DNA from: Deltaproteobacteria bacterium | Lineage (GTDB): Bacteria > Myxococcota_A > UBA9160 | Reading direction: 5' to 3' | DNA length: 5,010 bases | NCBI GenBank assembly: GCA_003520425.1 | Contig: DOUU01000144.1 | Location: forward strand, 1,262-6,271 | Shown: positions 1-4,806 of the stretch, piece after piece | Layout: each line of letters starts with the position of its first letter | How positions within the stretch are numbered: position 1 is the first letter of the stretch | Position numbers and translations under genes: made by a program | The notes under the pieces: model-generated | The model's input: the letters and a program-made list of their open reading frames with translations, nothing else | Told to the model about the DNA's origin: nothing | Database searches by the model: none

Positions 1-1
1 A

Positions 2-541
2 GTGACGGCCAAGACCGCCGTCCTGTCGCGGTCAAACGCCGCGGCCGTCGGGGTCGGTTACGACGTTGCGACGGATCGCGAGCTTTTCCTGCTCGAGCTT
101 GATCGGTTGGAGGAGCTCCCCGCGAAGCTGCGCATCCCGAGCCGCCATTTCGTCTGCCTGCTCGTGCTGGACGGACGAGCCGACCTGCCGGGAGATGTGC
201 ATCGCTGTGCCGCGACTCTCCTCGGCCAGGGCGCGGTGTACCTGTGCGTCTGGGGCCCGGGGTGCGGACGAGTCCGCTCCCTGGTCGACGATGCCATCCT
301 GATCTCGGAGACCGAATCGATGGAGGAGAGCCTCATCCTCACGGAGGACCACGAGGGAGAGGCCCTCGAGGACGCTCTCGTCCACCTGCTCGAGCGCAGC
401 CTGCCCGCGGCTCGCTATGTCGAAAGCTGCCGGGCGGCGCTCGTGGTCACGGTCAACGCCCCGGGCTGGACCCTTGCGTGTCGGGAGGCGCTTTGCGACC
501 CCCGCGAATTCGTGGCCGGCTTGGCCTTGGTGGAAGCCTGA
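2..541 (+). CDS. Hypothetical protein, alpha/beta type (possible DUF7684-like), 5' end uncertain
   Basis: I cannot assign a function. The frame is open from a GTG at base 2 to TGA at 539-541 (179 residues), but only one base precedes it, so the true start may lie upstream; no ribosome binding site can be checked. After about 20 poorly ordered residues it alternates predicted strands and helices: a hydrophobic strand HFVCLLVLD (49-57), a helix with HRCAATLLGQG (67-77), a strand VYLCVWGP followed by GCGR (79-90), an acidic stretch rich in E and D (97-124), a helix ALEDALVHLLERSL (121-134), and a second hydrophobic strand AALVVTV (145-151). Cysteines recur (52, 69, 82, 88, 143, 160, 165) without a clear metal motif. 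There is no signal peptide or membrane segment. The VCLLVLD plus WGPxCxR pattern resembles hypothetical proteins I recall as DUF7684, from memory only. Tight linkage to the methyltransferase downstream suggests co-transcription. Confidence 0.72.
   Translation: MTAKTAVLSRSNAAAVGVGYDVATDRELFLLELDRLEELPAKLRIPSRHFVCLLVLDGRADLPGDVHRCAATLLGQGAVYLCVWGPGCGRVRSLVDDAILISETESMEESLILTEDHEGEALEDALVHLLERSLPAARYVESCRAALVVTVNAPGWTLACREALCDPREFVAGLALVEA
483..488 (+). promoter_or_regulatory. Ribosome binding site for the methyltransferase (TTG start)
   Basis: GGGAGG lies 4 nt before the in-frame TTG at 493, inside the end of the preceding gene. It is the best Shine-Dalgarno match near the start of a gene that has no usable ATG, so it decides the start proposed here. 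The spacing is slightly short. The rival is CTG at 538 preceded by GGTGGAAG, which overlaps the upstream TGA stop as CTGA. Confidence 0.45.
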
Positions 542-1353
542 GCGCGCCGGCACAAGGCCCCCCGAGCGCATCGCCGCGGTGGGACCCTGCCCAGTACGCG
601 CAGTTCCGGCGCGAACGGGCTCAGCCCTTCTACGACCTTCTCGCGCGGATCCCAGACTGCGACGCGCGCGCGGTCGCCGACCTGGGCTGCGGCAGCGGCG
701 AGCTCACGCGCGAGTTGCACGCGCGCTGGCCGAAGGCCGAGGTCTGGGGTGTCGATCAATCGGCCGAAATGCTCGCGGGCGCCACTTCGCTGCCGGCGCG
801 AGCGCGTCTTTCGTTCGTGCGTTCGGAGCTTCGGGCATGGCAGCCGGAGCGCCCGCTTGACCTCATCATCTCGAATGCCGCGCTCCATTGGGTGCCCGAC
901 CACGCGCAGCTGCTGGGACATCTCGTACGGCTCCTCGCACCGGGTGGAGTGCTTGGCGTGCAGATTCCGAACAACCGGGAAGAGGCCTCCCACCGGATCC
1001 TCGAGGAGCTCTCTGCGGCGGAGCCGTGGGCGAGTCGCCTGCGCGGTGTGCAGGGCCCGCAGCCGATTGCCAGCGCGGCTTGGTACCTCGAACGACTCTC
1101 TCACCTTGGGCTCGAGGCACAGGCATGGGAGACGATCTACTACCACCGGCTCCCGGCCCCGAGCGCGATCGTCGATTGGCTGAAGGGCACTGCCCTAAGG
1201 CCGGCCCTCGCCGTCCTACCGGAGGCCGATGCCCGCGATTTCGAGTCAGCGCTGCGAGAGCGGATCGCGCACGCGTATGCCCAGGGACCGCACGGGGTGA
1301 TCTTCCCCTTCCGCCGGCTCTTCTTCGTGGCCCGCGCGCCTTTCGCGGCTTAG
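493..1353 (+). CDS. tam: Trans-aconitate 2-methyltransferase family SAM-dependent methyltransferase
   Basis: A class I methyltransferase of the Tam family, which in E. coli methyl-esterifies trans-aconitate, a toxic by-product that inhibits aconitase, using S-adenosylmethionine in the cytoplasm. Counting from TTG at 493 (286 residues), the family opening WDPAQYAQFRRER starts at residue 30. SAM motif I, VADLGCGSGELT, is at 61-72; the ribose-binding acid is D88 in WGVDQS; LDLIISNAALHWVPDH (122-137) is the Tam-like motif II region; LLAPGGVLGVQIPNN follows. WETIYYH (212-218) matches the substrate-side YYH segment of E. coli Tam, and the end, FPFRRLFFVAR, matches too. No ATG or GTG lies between the upstream stop and the family N-terminus. 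TTG 493 has GGGAGG in front and gives a 49-nt overlap; CTG 538 would give 271 residues, nearer the 252 of E. coli. The family is secure; trans-aconitate as substrate is inferred. A 38-nt gap to the next gene suggests an operon. Confidence 0.82.
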   Translation: MRPPRIRGRLGLGGSLSAPAQGPPSASPRWDPAQYAQFRRERAQPFYDLLARIPDCDARAVADLGCGSGELTRELHARWPKAEVWGVDQSAEMLAGATSLPARARLSFVRSELRAWQPERPLDLIISNAALHWVPDHAQLLGHLVRLLAPGGVLGVQIPNNREEASHRILEELSAAEPWASRLRGVQGPQPIASAAWYLERLSHLGLEAQAWETIYYHRLPAPSAIVDWLKGTALRPALAVLPEADARDFESALRERIAHAYAQGPHGVIFPFRRLFFVARAPFAA

Positions 1354-1379
1354 CTGCATACTGGGGGCGTGTTCCGCGC

Positions 1380-1385
1380 GGAGGT
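1380..1385 (+). promoter_or_regulatory. Strong ribosome binding site for the Ddn-like gene
   Basis: GGAGGT sits 6 nt upstream of GTG 1392, an ideal placement. It fixes the start although the same frame stays open far upstream through the methyltransferase gene, and it supports translation of this gene from a shared message. Confidence 0.75.
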
Positions 1386-1391
1386 GCCCGG

Positions 1392-1844
1392 GTGAGCCCC
1401 AACCCGACTGCGTTCGAGAAGCCGAGCTCCTTGGAGTTCTTGTTCAACCGTGCCGTGGGATTCCTTGTCGGGTTGGGCCTCGGCTTCCGTCACAACTATC
1501 TCCTCCAGGTGCGCGGCCGCAAGAGCGGCACGCTCTACTCGACGCCGGTGGACGTGCTGAGCGTTGCAAGCGGCCGCTACCTGGTCGCGCCGCGCGGCAA
1601 CACCCAGTGGGTGCGAAACGCGCTCGCCGCGGGTCGCGTGACCTTGAAGAAGGGCACGCAGAGCAGCGAGTTTGAGTTGAGAAGCGTGCCGGACGCACAG
1701 AAGCCGGAGCTCCTGAAAGCCTATCTCGACCAGTTCAGGCTGAGCGTCGGCCGCTTCTTCCCCGTCCCGCCGGGCTCTCCTCCCGCTGCCTTCGCGCCCC
1801 TCGCGAGTCGGTATCCCGTATTCGAGCTCGTCGGGCCACGCTGA
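1392..1844 (+). CDS. Nitroreductase/quinone reductase family protein, deazaflavin (F420)-dependent Ddn type
   Basis: A 150-residue, single-domain split-beta-barrel protein of the Ddn family (PF04075 type). Characterised actinobacterial members use reduced F420 to reduce quinones or nitro compounds. The family core is visible: YLLQVRGRKSGTLYSTPVDV (36-55) corresponds to the G-R-x-S-G-x-x-R/Y-x-T/P-L/V cofactor-pocket segment; GRYLVAPRGN (61-70) to the 'YLVVAS.GG' strand; TQWVRNALAAGRVTL (71-85) to the 'PxWxxNLxAxPxV' helix and strand. A helical C-terminal part (AQKPELLKAYLDQF, 102-115) and the end YPVFELV (141-147) complete the fold. The hydrophobic stretch VGFLVGLGLGF (22-32) looks like the family's N-terminal helix rather than a transmembrane anchor. 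The GTG start is fixed by GGAGGT. F420 use is inferred: the family also has members in organisms not known to make F420, and no F420 biosynthesis gene is in view. It follows tam by 38 nt. Confidence 0.85.
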   Translation: MSPNPTAFEKPSSLEFLFNRAVGFLVGLGLGFRHNYLLQVRGRKSGTLYSTPVDVLSVASGRYLVAPRGNTQWVRNALAAGRVTLKKGTQSSEFELRSVPDAQKPELLKAYLDQFRLSVGRFFPVPPGSPPAAFAPLASRYPVFELVGPR

Positions 1845-1856
1845 CAAGAGGTCTTG
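1845..1856 (+). repeat. Short inverted repeat directly after the Ddn-like gene
   Basis: CAAGA-GG-TCTTG begins on the base after the TGA stop. The two-base centre is too tight for a normal RNA loop and no T-run follows, so it is not a convincing intrinsic terminator; it could be a protein-binding palindrome or chance. The rest of the 101-nt gap (1857-1945) shows no other clear structure. Confidence 0.25.
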
Positions 1857-1933
1857 AGGGACGTTGCGACCTTCTCCCGTGCGAGGTCTCTCGGCGTCCC
1901 CTCGAAGCCCCGGTGCCCTGGCGACTCCTCGCG

Positions 1934-1939
1934 TATCTT
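1934..1939 (+). promoter_or_regulatory. Possible -10 element immediately upstream of the VOC gene
   Basis: TATCTT fits the TANNNT form of a -10 box and ends 6 nt before the GTG at 1946, so a transcript starting there would be leaderless. No -35 match is evident 17 nt upstream, and no Shine-Dalgarno precedes the GTG. Suggestive only. Confidence 0.22.
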
Positions 1940-1945
1940 CCGAGC

Positions 1946-2314
1946 GTGCGGATCTGCTCGCTCGACCACATCCAGCTGGCAATGCCTGCGGGCGGCGAAG
2001 ATAAGGCGCGAGCCTTCTATTGCGGAGTGCTGGGTCTTGCCGAAGTCGCCAAACCCTCGCACCTCGCCGCACGCGGGGGTTGTTGGTTCGCGAGCGAAGG
2101 CGTGAAGATCCATCTCGGCGTCGAACCCGAGTTCCGGCCCGCCACCAAGGCCCATCCCGCGCTGCGGGTATCCGGCCTCGCAGAGCTCCTCGAACGCTGC
2201 CGAAAGAGCGGCTATCGGGTGGTCGATGACGAGCCGCTCGACGGCTACCGCCGCGCCTATCTCGCAGACCCGTTCGGCAATCGGATCGAGGTGATGGAGC
2301 CGACCGCGGACTAG
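1946..2314 (+). CDS. VOC superfamily protein (glyoxalase/bleomycin resistance/dioxygenase fold)
   Basis: A 122-residue protein with the two-module beta-alpha-beta-beta-beta fold of vicinal oxygen chelate enzymes. All four metal-ligand positions look filled: H8 in [11 protein letters not shown]56 in VKIHLG, H70 in KAHPALRV, and E115 in NRIEVMEP. The family end motif [11 protein letters not shown] (106-116) is clear, and [11 protein letters not shown] (21-31) is the usual first helix. The substrate is unknown: this fold covers glyoxalases, antibiotic-resistance thiol transferases, epimerases and ring-cleaving dioxygenases, and H56 stands where glyoxalase I of E. coli has glutamate. GTG at 1946 puts the DH motif at the normal distance from the N-terminus; GTG 1913 would add 11 residues (giving 133), and neither start has a good ribosome binding site. 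The gene follows the Ddn-like gene by 101 nt and ends head-on against serC, sharing CTAG. Confidence 0.82.
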   Translation: MRICSLDHIQLAMPAGGEDKARAFYCGVLGLAEVAKPSHLAARGGCWFASEGVKIHLGVEPEFRPATKAHPALRVSGLAELLERCRKSGYRVVDDEPLDGYRRAYLADPFGNRIEVMEPTAD

Positions 2315-3456
2315 GCGCCGCGCACCTCGGCGTACGCCCAGTCGAGCCACGGCAAGAGCGCCTCGATGTCTTCGCGATCGACAGTGGCACCGCCCCAGAG
2401 GCGCAGCCCCGGAGGCGCGTCCCGATAGCTCGCGATATCGAAAGCCACGCCTTCCTGCTCGATCCGGGTGACAAGGGATTGGATCGTCTTGGCCCGCGCC
2501 GCCTTGTCGAGCCCCAGGAACCACGGATCCACGACCTGGAGGCAGATGGAGGTGCACGAGCGCGTCGCGGGATCCCGCGCAAGAAAATCGATCCACGGCG
2601 TTCGCTCGACCCACGCGGCGATCGCCGCGAGATTCGCCTCGGAACGGCGCGCGAGAGCGGCCAGTCCTCCCTCGCGCTCCGCCCAAGCGAGGCCATCGAG
2701 TGCGTCCTCGACGCAAAGCAGAGACGGCGTGTTGATCGTCGAGCCTTCGAAAATGCCTTCGCTGAGCTTGGCGCCCTCCTTCAACCGGAAGATCTTCGGC
2801 AGGGGCCAGGGAGGCGTGTAGGAGAGCAGCCGCTCGACTGCGCGGGGCGAGAGGGCCAGCATGCCGTGTGCGGCTTCACCGCCCAGCACTTTCTGCCACG
2901 ACCAGGTGACGACGTCGAGCTTTTCCCAGGGAAGCGGCATGGCGAAGACGGCCGAGGTGGCGTCGCACAGGGTGAGGCCCGCACGTCCGCTGCGAATCCA
3001 GTCGCCGTTCGGAACGCGGACCCCCGAGGTCGTGCCATTCCAGGCGAAGACCACATCGCGCTCAAAGTCCACCGCGGCGAGATCCGGAAGAGCGCCATAC
3101 TCGGCGCTCAGGACACGTGCATCGAGCTTGAGCTGCTGGGTCACGTCCTCCGCCCAGCCCTGGCCAAAGCTCTCCCACACGAGGACATCCACGCCCCGTG
3201 CACCGAGGAGCGACCACATCGCCATTTCGACCGCGCCTGTATCCGAGGCCGGCACGATGCCAAGCCGCCAGCCGCTCGGCAGGTCGAGCAGCGCCCGACT
3301 GCGATCGATCACGGCCTTTAGGCGCTCCTTGCCGGCCTTCGCGCGATGCGATCGACCGAGCGGTGCGTTTTTCAGCCCCTCGAGGCTCCAGCCCGGCCGC
3401 TTCGCGCAAGGGCCTGACGAAAACTCCGGGCGCCGGGGTCGACGGGTGGGCTTCAT
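2311..3456 (-). CDS. serC: Phosphoserine aminotransferase, alphaproteobacterial/Methanosarcina type
   Basis: A PLP-dependent fold-type I aminotransferase converting 3-phosphohydroxypyruvate and glutamate to phosphoserine and 2-oxoglutarate, the second step of serine biosynthesis (a related reaction serves PLP synthesis in some bacteria). The 381 residues carry the signature of the SerC subgroup described from Alphaproteobacteria and Methanosarcina (TIGR01365 type): [12 protein letters not shown] (12-23), [14 protein letters not shown] (33-46), [13 protein letters not shown] (67-79), [17 protein letters not shown] (137-153), LCDATSAVF (163-171) with the pyridine-contacting D165, [13 protein letters not shown] (186-198) with Schiff-base K189, [13 protein letters not shown] (212-224), and EGSTINTPS (237-245). 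Length is normal. The ATG at 3456 has GAGGA 7 nt upstream; the frame remains open for 46 more codons, but these lack family similarity. serA, a frequent partner, is not adjacent; the downstream neighbour is the convergent VOC gene. Confidence 0.95.
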   Translation of the reverse strand: MKPTRRPRRPEFSSGPCAKRPGWSLEGLKNAPLGRSHRAKAGKERLKAVIDRSRALLDLPSGWRLGIVPASDTGAVEMAMWSLLGARGVDVLVWESFGQGWAEDVTQQLKLDARVLSAEYGALPDLAAVDFERDVVFAWNGTTSGVRVPNGDWIRSGRAGLTLCDATSAVFAMPLPWEKLDVVTWSWQKVLGGEAAHGMLALSPRAVERLLSYTPPWPLPKIFRLKEGAKLSEGIFEGSTINTPSLLCVEDALDGLAWAEREGGLAALARRSEANLAAIAAWVERTPWIDFLARDPATRSCTSICLQVVDPWFLGLDKAARAKTIQSLVTRIEQEGVAFDIASYRDAPPGLRLWGGATVDREDIEALLPWLDWAYAEVRGA

Positions 3457-3463
3457 GCCTTGA

Positions 3464-3468
3464 TCCTC
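3464..3468 (-). promoter_or_regulatory. Ribosome binding site for serC
   Basis: Read on the minus strand, GAGGA lies 7 nt before the ATG at 3456. It favours this start over the longer open frame that begins at 3594. Confidence 0.6.
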
Positions 3469-3473
3469 GTGGG

Positions 3474-3500
3474 CTGCGCAGTCTATCAGCGGTGGCGCAG
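3474..3500. repeat. Inverted repeat upstream of serC
   Basis: CTGCGC (3474-3479) and GCGCAG (3495-3500) are perfect inverted arms around a 15-nt centre, 17 nt before the serC start. The position suits an operator or a 5'-leader stem, but six-base GC arms are common in DNA this GC-rich. I see no convincing promoter boxes in the 193-nt gap 3457-3649. Confidence 0.22.
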
Positions 3501-3601
3501 GGTCGGCCACGCGACGCGGAAGGAGACTTTCGGACGGTAGAGATGCGATCCGGAGCAGCCGCGTGTAGCCCTGCCGATCGCGTCGGAGTCGCACCCTGCG
3601 C

Positions 3602-3629
3602 GGGCGAGCGCGCTCGAGGCGCGCCGCCC
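3602..3629 (-). terminator. GC-rich hairpin downstream of the SDR gene, candidate transcription end
   Basis: GGGCG (3602-3606) pairs with CGCCC (3625-3629), and an inner GCGC (3608-3611) with GCGC (3619-3622), with one- and two-base bulges. The arm includes a perfect 12-bp palindrome, CGAGCGCGCTCG (3605-3616). It begins 20 nt past the SDR stop on the minus strand. There is no U-run after it, so it would be a non-canonical terminator, an RNA-stabilising 3' stem, or chance. Confidence 0.28.
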
Positions 3630-3649
3630 GCTCTTGGGCCGTCCGCGGG

Positions 3650-4555
3650 CTACGACTTCAGGGTATCGAGCAGGAGCTTCATCTCGTCGGCGATGCTTCC
3701 CGGAATGATGTAGCCGTCCGTATTCCGGATCTGGTCCATGTGGTCGCGAACGCTCTCGGGCGTCGCCGTCTTGCCCTTGCCGGAGAACCAGCCCGGCGTC
3801 AGGCCTACGAAGATCCGCGCCACGCGACCGCCGCCGACAGAGAACACCTCGTGGCTGAGCTGGCACTGGTCGGACACGAGGAAGGCGACGAGCGGCGTCA
3901 CGTGCTCCGCCTTCACTGCGTCGGCGAAGCCGCCGAGCAGGGACTCCGTCAATCGGGTCTTCGCGATCGGCGCAATCACGTTGGTCTTGATGTTGTGCTT
4001 CGTGCCTTCGAGGGAGAGCACATTCGAGAGGCCGACAAGGCCCATCTTGGCGGCGCCGTAGTTGGTCTGTCCGAAGTTGCCGAAGATCCCGGCAGCCGAC
4101 GCGGTGAAGACGATCCGGCCGTAGTTGCTCTCTTTCATCACCCGGAAGGCAGGCATCGTGACGAAGAACGCGCCCTTCAGGTGCACGTCGAGGACCGCCT
4201 CCACGTCGGGCGGCGTCATCTTCGCGAAGGTCTTGTCCCGGAGAATACCGGCGTTGTTGATGACGATGTCCACGCGCCCGAACGCGTCGAGCGCAGCCTT
4301 CGTGATTGCCTCGCCGCCTTCCGGCGTCGAGACCGAGTCGTAGTTTGCGATCGCCTCTCCGCCCTTCTCGACGATCTCCTTGACCGTCGAGTCGGCCATG
4401 CTCGTGCCTGCGCCCGTTCCGTCCGGGTTCCCGCCGAGGTCGTTCACGACCACCTTGGCTCCCCGTGAGGCCAGGAGCAGCGCATAGGTCTTGCCGAGGC
4501 CGCCCCCCGCGCCGGTGATGATGGCCACCCGGCCGTCGTATCGAATGTCCGTCAT
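3650..4555 (-). CDS. Short-chain dehydrogenase/reductase, MFE-2/HSD17B4-like (3R)-hydroxyacyl-CoA dehydrogenase type
   Basis: A 301-residue NAD(P)-dependent SDR resembling the N-terminal dehydrogenase domain of peroxisomal multifunctional enzyme type 2, which oxidises (3R)-hydroxyacyl-CoA to 3-ketoacyl-CoA in beta-oxidation. Visible motifs: cofactor TGAGGGLG (14-21) after [16 protein letters not shown] (35-42), where D39 would favour NAD; NNAG (100-103); VHLKGAFF (124-131), which has the MFE-2 histidine where most SDRs have asparagine; [21 protein letters not shown] (150-170) with S153, Y166 and K170 as the catalytic set; [13 protein letters not shown] (191-203). After the core, [12 protein letters not shown] (265-276) matches the MFE-2 linker region rather than an ordinary SDR end. 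No hydratase or SCP-2 domain is fused, and no separate one is in view. ATG 4555 has AAGGAG 9 nt upstream; the longer in-frame ATG at 4600 lacks support. The acyl-CoA substrate is inferred; other bulky CoA esters or sterols are possible. Confidence 0.9.
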   Translation of the reverse strand: MTDIRYDGRVAIITGAGGGLGKTYALLLASRGAKVVVNDLGGNPDGTGAGTSMADSTVKEIVEKGGEAIANYDSVSTPEGGEAITKAALDAFGRVDIVINNAGILRDKTFAKMTPPDVEAVLDVHLKGAFFVTMPAFRVMKESNYGRIVFTASAAGIFGNFGQTNYGAAKMGLVGLSNVLSLEGTKHNIKTNVIAPIAKTRLTESLLGGFADAVKAEHVTPLVAFLVSDQCQLSHEVFSVGGGRVARIFVGLTPGWFSGKGKTATPESVRDHMDQIRNTDGYIIPGSIADEMKLLLDTLKS

Positions 4556-4564
4556 TGCAGAGTT

Positions 4565-4570
4565 CTCCTT
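4565..4570 (-). promoter_or_regulatory. Ribosome binding site for the SDR gene
   Basis: AAGGAG on the minus strand lies 9 nt before ATG 4555. It selects this ATG over the in-frame ATG at 4600, whose 15 extra residues do not resemble the family. Confidence 0.65.
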
Positions 4571-4577
4571 CGCTTGG

Positions 4578-4769
4578 GGTCCCGGGGAATGCGGGACCAC
4601 CCACGTGTTTCCCGAGTGCCCAGGGGTGCCGGCCCGGCGGGCGCCGGGCGCACGGCGGGGACCATAGCAAGCGGCTGACGTACGGCCGGCCGAGACTTGT
4701 GGAAAGCTGGCGGGACCGCGGGGCGCTCTCGGGCCCCGGTCCCCGGGCGCCTTCGGCGACTCCGGGACC
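4578..4769. repeat. Cluster of six GGGACC/GGTCCC hexamers in the mlaC-SDR spacer
   Basis: GGGACC occurs at 4593, 4658, 4712 and 4764, and its complement GGTCCC at 4578 and 4738. I found only two other copies of either form in the window, both inside tam (581 and about 1284). Copies at 4578/4593 form a small hairpin with a 9-nt loop just upstream of the SDR ribosome binding site. The spacer also has a 7-bp stem at 4632-4649 (GCCCGGC/GCCGGGC, 4-nt loop), a CACGTG palindrome (4602-4607) and the palindrome CGGCCGGCCG (4683-4692). I see no clear -35/-10 pair for the SDR gene. Confidence 0.4.
4712..4769 (-). terminator. Two overlapping, mutually exclusive GC hairpins after mlaC, candidate transcription end
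   Basis: The central GGTCCC (4738-4743) can pair with GGGACC at 4764-4769, extended by GG/CC and CGCC/GGCG around a TTC loop (12 pairs with small interruptions). Alternatively it pairs with GGGACC at 4712-4717, extended by GGGGC/GCCCC (11 pairs with a 2-nt bulge, 8-nt loop). On the minus strand they lie 38-95 nt past the mlaC stop. Neither is followed by a U-run, so intrinsic termination is unproven. Confidence 0.35.
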
Positions 4770-4806
4770 TGGCGGCGGGCGTCCGCCCGGCCGAGGCGAT
4801 GCGGAA

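Noticed and set aside
244..492. Upstream extension of the methyltransferase frame to base 244
   Set aside because: These codons overlap the upstream gene in another frame, are G/R/P-rich, and the Tam family needs almost nothing before the W-D-P motif.
888..1391. Upstream extension of the Ddn-like frame
   Set aside because: It overlaps tam out of frame, and GGAGGT places the real start at GTG 1392.
1350..2696. 448-residue minus-strand open frame opposite the Ddn-like and VOC genes and the end of serC
   Set aside because: The arginine/serine-rich translation has no recognisable domain, while known families occupy the other frames.
1721..2716. 331-residue minus-strand open frame
   Set aside because: It lies antisense to the VOC gene and out of frame with serC; composition is that of a shadow frame.
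2479..3321. 280-residue plus-strand open frame opposite serC
   Set aside because: The serC reading carries all catalytic motifs; this frame has none.
3457..3594. 46-codon N-terminal extension of serC
   Set aside because: It lacks family similarity, is arginine-rich, and a ribosome binding site precedes ATG 3456.
3740..4468. 242-residue plus-strand open frame opposite the SDR gene
   Set aside because: It mirrors the SDR codons and is rich in H, R and D, as expected for an antisense shadow.
4632..4649. GCCCGGC/GCCGGGC stem-loop as an intrinsic terminator
   Set aside because: There is no T-run on either strand, and such stems are common at this GC content.
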